Positions 17,375 to 26,528 of a stretch of 64,000 nucleotides of DNA are shown piece by piece. The stretch is from Rhodospirillaceae bacterium (GTDB taxonomy: Bacteria; Pseudomonadota; Alphaproteobacteria; Dongiales; Dongiaceae): contig JADJQM010000001.1 in the NCBI GenBank assembly GCA_016712715.1, positions 1,943,001 through 2,007,000 on the forward strand, given 5' to 3'. The first letter of the stretch is position 1. Every line of letters starts with the position of its first letter. Under the pieces are notes generated by a model that saw only the letters and a list, made by a program, of their open reading frames with translations, was not told the origin of the DNA and ran no database searches. A program made the translations under genes and the position numbers.

Positions 17375-18560
17375 TTAATGCGGCCGGCGCAATTCCTTGA
17401 GCGCCCCATCCAGGCCATCGAGGGTCAGCGGGAACATCCGCTCGCCCATCATCTGCTTCAGCAGTTTCAACGACGCGGTATAGCCCCAATGCTGCGTGTC
17501 CCTGGGGTTGATCCAGGCTGATTTCGGATAGTGCTTCAGCAACCGCCCCAGCCAGACCGCCCCGGCTTCCTCGTTCCAATGCTCGACCGAGCCGCCGGCA
17601 TGGGTGATCTCATAGGGGCTCATGGTCGCATCGCCGACGATGATCAGGCACCAGTCGGGCCCGTACGTGTTCATGACCTGGGTGGTCGGCATGAACTCAT
17701 CGTGACGCCGCCGGTTCGAGCGCCACAGTTTCTCATAGGGGCAATTGTGGAAGTAGAAGGTCTCGAGATGCTTGAACTCGGATTTCGCCGCTGAGAAGAG
17801 CTGCGCTGATTCTTCGATATGATCGTCCATCGACCCGCCGATATCGAGGAGGAGCAGCACCTTCACCTTGTTGCGCCGTTCGGGCCTGAGATGGAGATCG
17901 AGCACGCCGCCATTGGCGGCCGTCGCGCGAATGGTGCCGTTCAGATCCAGCTCATTCGCTTCGCCCTCGCGGCCCCAGCGACGCAGGCGCCGAAGCGCCA
18001 GCTTGATGCCGCGTGTGCCCAGCTCCACCTCTCCATCGAGATCCTTGAACTCGCGCTTGTCCCAGACCTTGACCGCGCGAAAATGGCGCGATGCCTTCCT
18101 GGCCGATGCGGACGCCTTCGGGATTGTAGCCATAGGCGCCGAAGGGCGAGGTGCCCGCCGTTCCGATCCATTTCGAGCCGCCCTGGTGGCGGCCCTTCTG
18201 CTCCTGCAGTCTTTCACGCAGGGTCTCCATCAATTTCTCGAACCCGCCGAGTCCCTGGATGGCTGCCATTTCCTCCGGCGAAAGGTATTTTTCAGCAAGC
18301 TTCTTCAGCCATTCATCGGGTATCTCGGCCAGCAAATCTTCCGAGATGCCGGCGAGGCCTTGGAAATAGAGCGCAAAGACCCGGTCGAAACGATCGACCA
18401 GCCGCTCATCCTTCACCAATGTCGCCCGGGCGAGGTAATAGAAATCCTCGACGTCGAGGACCGCCACCTGATGCTTCATCGCCTTGAGTAGCGTGAGATA
18501 CTCGGTGAGCGAGACCAGCACGCCTTCATTGCGCAGAGATGTGATGAAGCCGGCGAACAT
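17375..18560 (-). pseudogene. CoxE-like VWA-domain protein with a +1 frameshift
   Basis: The N-terminal part (MFAGFITSLRNEGVLVSLTE through GAYGYNPEGVRIGQE) and the C-terminal VWA part (RAVKVWDKREFKDLDGEVEL, then VLLLLDIGGSMDDH with the metal-site DxGxS pattern) lie in different frames. Dropping one base near 18092 joins GQEG to SRHFRAVKVW exactly as in intact family members. The restored protein would be about 394 residues, the usual size. With the adjacent MoxR ATPase it would form a MoxR-VWA chaperone pair of the CoxD/CoxE type. No carbon monoxide dehydrogenase genes are nearby. This may be a real lesion or a sequencing error. Confidence 0.88.
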
Positions 18561-18566
18561 GATGGC

Positions 18567-19421
18567 CTATTGCCCGCGCCGCGCCAGGAACGCCACGCGT
18601 TCGAAGAGATGCACGTCCTGCTCGTTCTTCAGGAGCGCGCCATAGAGCGGCGGCACCACCAGCTTCGGGTCGTTGGATTTCAGGATCTCCGCCGGGATGT
18701 CGTCGACCATCAGCAGCTTCAGCCAATCAAGCAGCTCCGACGTGGCCGGCTTCTTCTTCAGCCCCGGCACCTCGCGGATATCGAAGAACAGGTTCAACGC
18801 CTCGCGCACCAGATCGTGCTTGATGTCGGGGTAATGCGAGGCGACGATCCGCTCCATCGTGGCACGGTCCGGAAAGCGGATGAAATGGAAGAAGCAGCGG
18901 CGCAGGAAGGCGTCCGGCAATTCCTTCTCATTGTTGGACGTGATGATCACCAACGGCCGATGCCGCGCCTTCACCGTCTCCTTGGTCTCGTAGACAAAGA
19001 ACTCCATGCGGTCGAGTTCCTGCAGCAGATCGTTGGGGAATTCGATATCCGCCTTGTCGATCTCGTCGATCAACAGCACAACCTGTCGGTCGGCGGTGAA
19101 GGCCTCCCACAATTTGCCGCGCACGATGTAGTTGGAAATATCGTGAACCTTGGCCTCGCCCAATTGCCCATCACGCAGGCGCGCGACCGCGTCATATTCA
19201 TAGAGGCCCTGCGCCGCCTTGGTGGTCGATTTCACATGCCATTCGATGAGCGGCATCTTGAGGGCCGTCGCCACTTCGCGCGCCAGCACGGTCTTGCCGG
19301 TGCCGGGCTCGCCCTTCACCAGCAAGGGCCGCTCCAGGGTCATCGCCGCATTGACCGCGATCTCCAGATCGCGGGTCGTGATGTAGCTCTCGGTGCCGGT
19401 GAATTTCGCGGGCTTGGTCAT
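18567..19421 (-). CDS. MoxR-family AAA+ ATPase (CoxD-like)
   Basis: This 284-residue AAA+ protein has Walker A GEPGTGKT (residues 37-44), Walker B VVLLIDEIDKAD and the sensor region ITSNNEKELPDAFLRRCFF. MoxR proteins act as chaperones that insert cofactors or activate complexes together with a VWA protein, here the downstream gene only 6 nt away. The start at 19421 is preferred because AGGA lies 11 nt upstream; an ATG at 19430 has the sequence only 2 nt away. Confidence 0.92.
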   Translation of the reverse strand: MTKPAKFTGTESYITTRDLEIAVNAAMTLERPLLVKGEPGTGKTVLAREVATALKMPLIEWHVKSTTKAAQGLYEYDAVARLRDGQLGEAKVHDISNYIVRGKLWEAFTADRQVVLLIDEIDKADIEFPNDLLQELDRMEFFVYETKETVKARHRPLVIITSNNEKELPDAFLRRCFFHFIRFPDRATMERIVASHYPDIKHDLVREALNLFFDIREVPGLKKKPATSELLDWLKLLMVDDIPAEILKSNDPKLVVPPLYGALLKNEQDVHLFERVAFLARRGQ

Positions 19422-19450
19422 GAGAAGCATTTTCCTGGTTACGAGATCGA

Positions 19451-20587
19451 TTAAGGAGCAGAGACAATAATCTCCGGCTTGGAGGCCCGGATCAAGTAGT
19501 CGCCACGAAGCAGCTCCTTGCCATCCATCCCGTTCCATAGCCATGCGATGATACTTTGATGCCCCGTAAGATCCCAGCCGCGAGATTCCTCGCCATAAAT
19601 GAGAATCACCTTCTGGCGATCAATCTCCAATACGACGGGCTCGCTCGAAAGCAGGTTGCTGCCACGGAGCTGCGCGGCCAAGGTTTCCGGGGTCCGAACA
19701 TCGCCTGCGGCGATACGAATCGGCGTAAGGTGATTGAGATCATCCAATTCAAAATGACGCATGGCCGTCGTCTTGGCACGAAAATCCGGCTCAAAACTCT
19801 CGAGGGCTTCTCGGATCAATGCCGCCAAGGGTCTCTCACGCGCTTCCATGGGCATGGTCCATTCGGTCATGTCTTCAAAAGTCGCAAAGGTGGTGCTAAC
19901 AAGGCATTGCGCCTGTGCCTTCTCATCGGCATCTTCCGAACGAGCCAGCAGATTGATGCGAGACTGATATTTCTCGTCCTGCCGCCCGATCTCGGTGATG
20001 GCCGGAAAACTGCTCTTGCCGACACGAAGCAGATTGAAACGCGCCCTATGATCGTCACAGGTCTCGCCACCTTCGAGATATTCCTCGTCGACAAGGTCGC
20101 GATAGGCGAGCTTCGGATGATCCCCAGACGTATCCAGGATGACCGCCTCGGTGCAATCCGAATGCGGATCGATGGTGTAGAGCACCAGGCGGTCGCCGAA
20201 GGCGCGGCCGTCCATGAAACGCCACCCATGATCGAGGTACTCCGCCCATACACTCGACTCGTTCAGGATCGGTTTCACGGCGCTGGCAATTTCAAGCGGG
20301 AGGATGGCCGTCTGGGCGGCGATCAACCCGTCGTAGGCGATGGTGGACTCGACAAATCCCACCGCTGCATCTTTCGGCGCGTCAAGCAACGCGCCGACGG
20401 GAAACTTCTCGGCACTGGTAGCAAGGTCCGGATTTGCGACGGAGAACTCCCGCAGGTAGCGCGCCACATCGTTGCAGGGCGCCAGCGCCGCCGCGGTATT
20501 TTCGGCCCGACCTGTGCCGGGTGACAGCAGCAAGGCGGTGGCCAACACCAGCGCCGGGATAGCCTGGCGAGCAATCGGTCCGGTCAT
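19451..20587 (-). CDS. Secreted four-cysteine protein of unknown family, paralogue 1
   Basis: A 378-residue protein with a signal peptide (MTGPIARQAIPALVLATALL, cleavage near GRA-EN). I do not recognise the family. The mature part has exactly four cysteines: LAPCND, HSDCTEAV, GETCDDH and AQCLVST. It shares its overall plan with the next gene upstream: LAPCN-x-x-x-x-YLREF, a GDRLVL/GNRLVL strand and a C-terminal GSNL...GW...W...L segment. Codon choice is looser than in the surrounding genes. It ends 29 nt before the moxR start on the same strand, so it could be co-transcribed with moxR. Confidence 0.75.
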   Translation of the reverse strand: MTGPIARQAIPALVLATALLLSPGTGRAENTAAALAPCNDVARYLREFSVANPDLATSAEKFPVGALLDAPKDAAVGFVESTIAYDGLIAAQTAILPLEIASAVKPILNESSVWAEYLDHGWRFMDGRAFGDRLVLYTIDPHSDCTEAVILDTSGDHPKLAYRDLVDEEYLEGGETCDDHRARFNLLRVGKSSFPAITEIGRQDEKYQSRINLLARSEDADEKAQAQCLVSTTFATFEDMTEWTMPMEARERPLAALIREALESFEPDFRAKTTAMRHFELDDLNHLTPIRIAAGDVRTPETLAAQLRGSNLLSSEPVVLEIDRQKVILIYGEESRGWDLTGHQSIIAWLWNGMDGKELLRGDYLIRASKPEIIVSAP

Positions 20588-20631
20588 GATGGATGCTTCG
20601 TCATTCTGTGGTCGAAACGCTTTGCCAATTC

Positions 20632-21783
20632 CTACTCCTGCACTTCCTGATTCCAGCCGGCAACATTGATGCTGGGCGAAGTACCCTGCGTCTGAAAGTC
20701 CGCGTCCACCAGCATGGCCGGGCCGCCACTGGTCCATCGCCACGCGTTGAGCGAGGGATATGCGAGTTCGCGCCATCCCATATTTCGGGTACCGGAAGCG
20801 AAGATCACGTTCTCCCCGTCGATCCTGAGCGCGAGATACGGCCCCCGCAGTGACCAATCGCGAGTCGGCAGGTTGGAACCGAGTTCTATCTCCTCTTCGG
20901 TGGTCAAGACATCGGCCGGCTGCGCTTTTGGATCATTGCGTGCCGCCAGGCGTTGGAACGGGTCGCTTTTATCAGAGCCGTCCGGCAGCGCCAGATAGGG
21001 TTGGAGCAACGGTGTCAAATCGTCGCCATGGCGGATCGCCGGCTCAAGTGAACGCGCCAATGCCTCGACCCGTTTGATGAGTTGCGGACTGCTCGCCGTC
21101 GTTGCGACATACCAATCTGTCGCCGGCTGGTCGTTCGCGAAATCGACCGTCACGCTGCATTGTGACGGCGTTTCGACAATTGAGCCGCCGCTTGGCGGCA
21201 AGATATCCAGCGAGAACTGATAGGAAACGCCTCCCTGCGGCACGCTCCAAAGGACCGGATAGGCCTGACCATTGACGCTGAGAAAATCAAATGAGGTACC
21301 GAAGCCGCTGCATACCTCGCCTACGCCGAAATTGCCGGTATAGGCTGGCTTGAGGCCGCTGGCGGACGCGTCGAAAATGGCTGCCTGATAGCAAGAGGCT
21401 GATCCACCCGTCTGTATCAGTACCAGTCGGTTGCCGAATGATCTCGCATCGATCACCTGCCAGCTCGCGCCCAGGTCGAGATAGACGGTCTCTTCCATGA
21501 ACTGGCGATTGGCCGGGCTGAACTTTAGCGGTGCGATCGCTGCTACAATGGCCTCCAATGTCTCGAAATCCTGAAGCGGCAGGAAGCGGATTGAGCTTGC
21601 ACTCTCTTGACCGGTGAGAGCGTTGAGCGGGAAGTTTTCCTCACTCGTCGCCTGCGCCGGATGTGCCTCCGCGAACTCCCGCAAATAGTCTGCAGTGAGG
21701 TTGCAGGGTGCGAGCGGGTCGTCGGCCAGTGCCGTATGGCTTGGGCCAATGGCGGCGACCATCGGCAGGAGAATGCGAACCAT
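20632..21783 (-). CDS. Secreted four-cysteine protein of unknown family, paralogue 2
   Basis: About 383 residues from the ATG at 21783, with signal peptide MVRILLPMVAAIGPSHTALA. A longer in-frame start at 21819 exists. The mature part again has exactly four cysteines, in the order LAPCNL, SASCYQAA, GEVCSGF and SQCSVTV, matching paralogue 1. Two conserved disulfides in an exported protein are a reasonable inference. It lies 44 nt upstream of paralogue 1 on the same strand, so the pair looks like an old tandem duplication. Function unknown. Confidence 0.72.
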   Translation of the reverse strand: MVRILLPMVAAIGPSHTALADDPLAPCNLTADYLREFAEAHPAQATSEENFPLNALTGQESASSIRFLPLQDFETLEAIVAAIAPLKFSPANRQFMEETVYLDLGASWQVIDARSFGNRLVLIQTGGSASCYQAAIFDASASGLKPAYTGNFGVGEVCSGFGTSFDFLSVNGQAYPVLWSVPQGGVSYQFSLDILPPSGGSIVETPSQCSVTVDFANDQPATDWYVATTASSPQLIKRVEALARSLEPAIRHGDDLTPLLQPYLALPDGSDKSDPFQRLAARNDPKAQPADVLTTEEEIELGSNLPTRDWSLRGPYLALRIDGENVIFASGTRNMGWRELAYPSLNAWRWTSGGPAMLVDADFQTQGTSPSINVAGWNQEVQE

Positions 21784-21935
21784 GGTATGGGCAACGTGTC
21801 CTGGCGCTCGACAATTCATGGGGAGGTAACCTGTAGCGGATGAAACACTGCACACCAGTCATAGTTGTTGATGATCGATCACACAATCCTCGCCAATGAC
21901 TTGACGCCGACAGTCTGAGTAGCAATCTTTCAGTC

Positions 21936-22265
21936 ATGAGTTCTCGCACCGCCCGCTTCAACATCGGCGACATCGTCAAACATCGCGTCTACCCGTTTCG
22001 GGGCGTGGTGTTCGATGTCGACCCGGTCTTCGCCAATACCGATGAATGGCTGCAATCCATCCCGGCCGAGCTGAGGCCGCACCGGGAACAGCCCTTCTAT
22101 CATCTGCTGGCCGAAAACGCCGAGACGACCTATGTCGCCTATGTTTCCGAGCAGAACCTGCTGCCCGATGACAGCGGGCAGCCCTGCCGTCATCCGCTCC
22201 TGCGCGACATGTTCGAGAAACCCGCCGCGGGGGCCTATCGGCTGAAGGCGGGCCGCCCGAACTAG
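21936..22265 (+). CDS. hspQ: Heat shock protein HspQ
   Basis: A 109-residue protein of the HspQ/YccV family: ARFNIGDIVKHRVYPFRGVV, a DVDPVFANTDEWLQSIP segment and EQPFYHLLAENAETTYVAYV. In Escherichia coli HspQ is a specificity factor for the Lon protease and promotes degradation of the DnaA inhibitor-related substrates. Length and start are typical. It is divergent from the secreted paralogue pair; I cannot identify a convincing heat-shock promoter. Confidence 0.93.
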   Translation: MSSRTARFNIGDIVKHRVYPFRGVVFDVDPVFANTDEWLQSIPAELRPHREQPFYHLLAENAETTYVAYVSEQNLLPDDSGQPCRHPLLRDMFEKPAAGAYRLKAGRPN

Positions 22266-22327
22266 GTCTTCCCCCGGAGAATCTTCCAGAGCATGAAAGG
22301 GCTCTCCCGGCTCCGTTCTTCTGCCTC

Positions 22328-22356
22328 TTGACTTTGGAACATTGATGGAACATAAA
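22328..22356 (+). promoter_or_regulatory. Putative sigma-70 promoter upstream of the 28-residue peptide and nhaD
   Basis: TTGACT (22328-22333) and CATAAA (22351-22356) are spaced by exactly 17 bp. A start near 22363 would leave about 26 nt before the small frame at 22389, room for its AGGGAG Shine-Dalgarno. Confidence 0.55.
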
Positions 22357-22388
22357 GAGGTCATAGACGATACACAGGGAGCAAGATC

Positions 22389-22475
22389 ATGGCCATCCGC
22401 CTCAAGAACGCCGTCGAAGCCATCGCCTTTTCCGCCCTGATGATGCTGATTCTGGCCCTGCCCAGCCTCGCCTGA
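22389..22475 (+). CDS. Candidate 28-residue single-helix membrane peptide
   Basis: A short frame with an ATG at 22389 encodes a basic-polar start, MAIRLKNAVEAIAF, followed by a hydrophobic run SALMMLILALPSLA and a TGA stop. AGGGAG stands 7 nt before the ATG and a good promoter lies 60 nt upstream. The peptide could be a membrane-embedded small protein or the product of a leader frame in front of nhaD, whose TTG start lies 172 nt downstream. A G+C-rich inverted repeat (about 22478-22502) follows the stop. No homologue comes to mind. Confidence 0.5.
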   Translation: MAIRLKNAVEAIAFSALMMLILALPSLA

Positions 22476-22647
22476 AGGGCGCCCGGTGCCGGGTGCGCCG
22501 GGCAGATTTCTCCGACAAAGCGCAACGTTATCAATAGATTGAAATCTCGAAACCACAAAAAGCTGGGCTTGGCCCGGTTAGCTCCGCTATGCTCCGCCGG
22601 CGCTTCGGTAACAGGACCGGAGGCGATGCTGCTCGGGAGCTTGGCGG

Positions 22648-23946
22648 TTGATTGATCTGACGACGCATTGGTCCGGCCTGCTGGCCCTGGCCATCTTCCT
22701 CATTGCCTACGCCCTCGTCGTTTTCGAAGAAGCGATCGAGATGCGGAAGTCGAAGCCCGTGCTGCTCGCAGCCGGGCTGATCTGGGCCCTGGTCGCCATC
22801 GGCTACGGCATGGCTGGCCAGGCCGAAGCCGCCAATGAACAGGCCAAGCACATCATCCTCGAATATGGCGAGCTGCTGCTCTTCCTGCTGGTCGCCATCA
22901 CCTATGTGAACACGCTGGAGGAACGGCGCGTGTTCGACGTCCTGCGGGCAAAACTCGTCGGCCTCGGCCTCGGCTACCGCGCGCTCTTCTGGCTCACCGG
23001 CGGGCTCGCTTTTCCGATGTCTGCCGTGCTCGACAATCTCACCACGGCCCTGGTCATGGGGGCGGTGGTGCTGGCAGTGGGCACCGGATCGCGCATCTTC
23101 ATCGCCATCGGCTGCATCAACATCGTGGTGGCCGCCAATGCCGGCGGCGCCTTTTCGCCCTTCGGCGACATCACCACGTTGATGGTCTGGCAGAACGGCA
23201 AGCTGTCCTTCTGGGAGTTCTTCGCGCTGTTCGTGCCGTCAGTCGTGAACTGGCTCATTCCGGCCACCGCCATGCATTTCGCCATTCCGAAAACCAAGCC
23301 CTCAAGCAAACAGGAGCATGTGCGCGCCAAGTCCGGCGCACGCGGTGTCATCATCCTGTTCGCAGCCACCATCGTGACGGCGGTCTCCTTCAAGAACTTC
23401 CTGCATCTGCCGCCGGCACTCGGCATGATGCTGGGCCTGGGCTATCTGCAGCTCTGGTCCTTCTACCTTACCCGCACGGGCAAAAAGCGCGACGATTCCG
23501 ACATGCTGCTCGATTCCTTCAAGGAAATTCAGCGGATCGAGTTCGACACCCTGCTGTTCTTCTTCGGCATCATCTTTGCCGTGGGCGGGCTGGGCGCCAT
23601 GGGCTATCTGGCCGTCTCCTCGGAATTTCTCTATGCGGGCTTCGGGCCGACCACGGCCAACATCGTCATCGGCGCCCTCTCGGCCATCGTCGACAATATT
23701 CCGCTGATGTTTGCTGTCCTCAAGATGGACCCGCAGATGACCGACGGCCAATGGCTGCTGATCACCCTCACCTGCGGTGTCGGCGGATCGATCCTGTCGA
23801 TCGGCTCGGCGGCCGGTGTCGCCCTCATGGGTCAGGCCAAGGGCATCTACACCTTCTCCAGCCATCTGAGATGGAGCTGGGCCATCGCCGCCGGCTACGG
23901 CGCCAGCATCCTCGCCCACCGCATCATCAACGCCTCTCTCTTCTAG
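22648..23946 (+). CDS. nhaD: Sodium/proton antiporter NhaD
   Basis: A 432-residue polytopic membrane protein of the NhaD branch of the ArsB/NhaD superfamily. Supporting segments are SAVLDNLTTALVM, AGGAFSPFGDITTLMVWQ and the second half LSAIVDNIPLMFAVLKMDP. It exchanges cytoplasmic sodium or lithium for protons. The start appears to be TTG at 22648, with GGGAG 8 nt upstream; no in-frame ATG is nearby. nhaA follows after 19 nt, so the two antiporters form an operon. Confidence 0.94.
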   Translation: MIDLTTHWSGLLALAIFLIAYALVVFEEAIEMRKSKPVLLAAGLIWALVAIGYGMAGQAEAANEQAKHIILEYGELLLFLLVAITYVNTLEERRVFDVLRAKLVGLGLGYRALFWLTGGLAFPMSAVLDNLTTALVMGAVVLAVGTGSRIFIAIGCINIVVAANAGGAFSPFGDITTLMVWQNGKLSFWEFFALFVPSVVNWLIPATAMHFAIPKTKPSSKQEHVRAKSGARGVIILFAATIVTAVSFKNFLHLPPALGMMLGLGYLQLWSFYLTRTGKKRDDSDMLLDSFKEIQRIEFDTLLFFFGIIFAVGGLGAMGYLAVSSEFLYAGFGPTTANIVIGALSAIVDNIPLMFAVLKMDPQMTDGQWLLITLTCGVGGSILSIGSAAGVALMGQAKGIYTFSSHLRWSWAIAAGYGASILAHRIINASLF

Positions 23947-23965
23947 ACCAGGATACCCCAACCCG

Positions 23966-25133
23966 ATGAATGCCCTGCGCCAGTTCCTGCAGCTTGAATC
24001 GACCGGCGGCATGATCCTGCTGGTGGCCGCCATATTCGCCATGCTGTGCGACAACACGTTCCTGGCGCCCTACTATCGCGGCGTCCTGGAAATGCCGCTC
24101 GGCGTGACGCTGGGGCCCTTGGGCCTGGTGAAGCCGCTGCTGCTGTGGATCAATGACGGGCTGATGGCGGTGTTCTTCTTCCTGGTGGGGCTGGAGATCA
24201 AGCGCGAGGTCGTGGGCGGCGAACTCTCGACCCCGTCCCAGGCGGCGCTCCCCGGCATCGCCGCCCTGGGCGGCATGGCCGTCCCGGCGCTGGTCTTTTT
24301 CCTCATCAACCGCGAGGCGCCCGAATATCTCGGCGGCTGGGCCATTGCGGCCGCGACCGACATCGCCTTTGCGCTCGCGGTCCTCACCCTGCTGGGTTCC
24401 CGCGTGCCACCCAGCCTGAAGATCTTCCTGCTGGCGCTGGCCATCATCGACGATCTGGGCGCCATCATCATCATCGCCATCTTCTATACCGCCGATCTGT
24501 CGCTGCTCTCCCTGGGCCTCGCCTGTGCCGGCGGCGTTGGCCTGCTGATCCTCAACCGCAGCGGCGTCCGCAACATCACGCCCTATGTCCTCATCGGCAT
24601 CTTCATCTGGGTCTGTGTGCTGAAATCGGGGTGCATGCCACCCTGGCCGGGGTCGCCGTGGCGCTGTTCATTCCCTATCGCGGTGCGGGCGATCCGGAAC
24701 ACTCGCCCCTGCGCCGGGCCGAGCATGGGCTTCATCCTGGGTCAGTTTCGGCGTGATGCCGATTTTCGCCTTTGCCAATGCCGGGGTGAACCTATCGGAG
24801 CTGTCGCTGCAATCGCTGACCCACAGCCTGACGCTGGGCGTTGCGCTCGGCCTCTTCCTCGGCAAGCAGGTCGGCGTGCTGCTGGCGGTCTGGGCAGGAG
24901 TCTCCCTCGGCCTGTGCCGCAGGCCCAGCGGTGCCAGCTGGTCGGAACTCTATGGCGTGGCGCTCCTCACCGGCATCGGCTTCACCATGTCGCTGTTCAT
25001 CGGCGGCCTCGCCTTTCCGGACCCCGCTTTGGCAGGCGAAGTCCGGCTCGGCGTGCTCACGGGCTCATTCGCCTCGGCCATCGCCGGCTATCTGATGCTG
25101 CGCTTTGTCGCTAGGGCAGAACGGACGGCCTGA
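23966..25133 (+). pseudogene. nhaA: Sodium/proton antiporter NhaA with two -1 frameshifts
   Basis: The first 219 or so residues are a good NhaA (LESTGGMILLVAAIFAMLCD, AAATDIAFALAVL, ALAIIDDLGAIIIIAIFYT). The frame is lost after IWVCVLKSG. Adding one G to the run at 24628-24631 restores VHATLAGVAVALFIPYRGAG. Adding one C at 24736-24737 restores HPWVSFGVMPIFAFANAGV. The restored protein would be 389 residues, the normal NhaA length. Both losses are in short homopolymers. The C-terminal end (GIGFTMSLFIGGLAF) is intact. It overlaps the convergent protease gene by 23 nt. Confidence 0.9.
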
Positions 25134-25875
25134 ACGTCCAGACCGGCACGGCGGTTCCGAATTCCTGCCCGTTCGCCTTGAGGCCGCCGCTCTGGACGCC
25201 GACCACCTCGACCTCGCCATTCTTCTTGATGCGCAGCAGCGGGCCGCCGGAGGCGCCGAAGGTCGCATCGCAATCGTGCAGCACGAGATCGGATTCGGCG
25301 ATGATTTTCTCGGCCCTGCAACCGGCATGCCGCATCACGATTTCGGGCCAATCGCTGCTGTAGCCGGCATTGCTCATCTCGCCGGCGGCACCAATCTTCT
25401 GCAGGCCGGGCCAATCGATCTGCGCCAGCGGGATCGGCTTGACGTCGAGGCTCTTTTCCAGTTCCACCACGACCCAGTCATGCGCCATGCCGCGCGGTGT
25501 CAGGCGCTGCGTCGGATCGTAGGCCGGGTCGAAAATGAAACGCTTGCCGCGTGAATGGCCGGCATAGCTGCCGCGGTCATAACCTGGGACGAAATGTGTT
25601 TCCAGCGGAATACCCCAGCGGGCGTCGGTGGCATTGTAGAGGCAATGCGCGGCCGTGAGGACCTTGTCCGGGGCGATCAGCGTTCCCGTGCAATGACCGC
25701 GGCCTTCAAGATTGATGCGGCCGATGGCGATCCAGGGCCAGGTCCTGGAATCGACCCGCGTGCGGTCGTCCTTGCCCTCGATGCCGATCTTCGGGAGCGG
25801 TGGCAGTTTCTTGGTGTCAGCCGCGGCGACCGAGACCGCCAGCAGCAGAGGCAAGGCGAACAGAATGATCCGCAC
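25111..25875 (-). CDS. Secreted trypsin-like serine protease
   Basis: A 254-residue protein with a signal peptide (MRIILFALPLLLAVSVAAA) and the chymotrypsin-family triad: His in VLTAAHCLY, Asp in GMAHDWVVVEL and Ser in TFGASGGPLL. Paired cysteines near the triad (GHCTGT/TAAHC and GCRAEK/HDC) suggest disulfides and a periplasmic or extracellular site. The target is unknown. It is convergent with nhaA, overlapping its 3' end by 23 nt. Confidence 0.9.
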   Translation of the reverse strand: MRIILFALPLLLAVSVAAADTKKLPPLPKIGIEGKDDRTRVDSRTWPWIAIGRINLEGRGHCTGTLIAPDKVLTAAHCLYNATDARWGIPLETHFVPGYDRGSYAGHSRGKRFIFDPAYDPTQRLTPRGMAHDWVVVELEKSLDVKPIPLAQIDWPGLQKIGAAGEMSNAGYSSDWPEIVMRHAGCRAEKIIAESDLVLHDCDATFGASGGPLLRIKKNGEVEVVGVQSGGLKANGQEFGTAVPVWTFRPSVLP

Positions 25876-25904
25876 GGTGACAGCCAGTTCGATCGCGCGA
25901 TCCT

Positions 25905-26258
25905 TCAGGGTGCCAGGACCGCGTTATGGAACAGCAAGGCGATGAAGGCCGCCAAGGTGAAGGCCGCCAGGCCCAGCCCGAAGACGACAATCTGGCTCAG
26001 CCGGTCGGTCGGCCGCAATTGCTGTTCCAGCTTGCGGCGCGCGGTCGAGCGCTTCTCCTTGCCGATCAGGAACACCAGATAGGCGCGTTCGCCGAAAAGC
26101 AGCGGGATCGAGGCGCGCAGGTCGATCGGTTGGCGCCGTTGAATGGTACCCTGTGCCACGCGACTGATCGCCTGCGACTGCGCCGGTGTCAGGCTGTCAC
26201 GCACATCTTGCGGCAGTTTGCGCAGAAACGCTTCGCCGCGGACTTCGTCCATCAGCAT
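25905..26258 (-). CDS. Small C-terminally anchored membrane protein of unknown function
   Basis: A 117-residue protein: a soluble N-terminal part (LRKLPQDVRDSLTPAQSQAI, then RRQPIDLRASIPLLFGERAY), a basic stretch GKEKRSTARRKLEQQ and one C-terminal hydrophobic helix (VFGLGLAAFTLAAFIALLFH). The L-T-P-x-Q-x-x-A-I and HPVDIR-like pattern recurs in hypothetical proteins of proteobacteria, but I know of no assigned function. AGGAG stands 6 nt before the ATG at 26258. It lies 29 nt upstream of the protease gene on the same strand. Confidence 0.72.
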   Translation of the reverse strand: MLMDEVRGEAFLRKLPQDVRDSLTPAQSQAISRVAQGTIQRRQPIDLRASIPLLFGERAYLVFLIGKEKRSTARRKLEQQLRPTDRLSQIVVFGLGLAAFTLAAFIALLFHNAVLAP

Positions 26259-26444
26259 GTCATGCTCCTTTCGGTGCGCATATCGGCCCCAAGCAACCCC
26301 GCACCCCCATTTCTCCGAGAATGACGCCGTATAGTTTAAATTTTCTTTACCAAAACATGTTCCATTAGGCCAATGAGCGATAAAAACCTGCAATTTGCGC
26401 TGTCTAGGCGCCGCTTCGACGGCCCTTTCCGGGCAAGTGCCAGA

Positions 26445-26474
26445 TTGGCGCTTTCAGCTGGCTTGGGCTAGAAT
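26445..26474 (+). promoter_or_regulatory. Putative sigma-70 promoter for the glutamate dehydrogenase gene
   Basis: TTGGCG (26445-26450) and TAGAAT (26469-26474) are 18 bp apart in the A+T-richer 270-bp gap upstream of the dehydrogenase. Transcription would start near 26481, 48 nt before the ATG. Confidence 0.4.
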
Positions 26475-26528
26475 CATCAAAAATAACAATAAGTAACCTC
26501 CATTAACTGTCATCGGGGATCGAGTATC

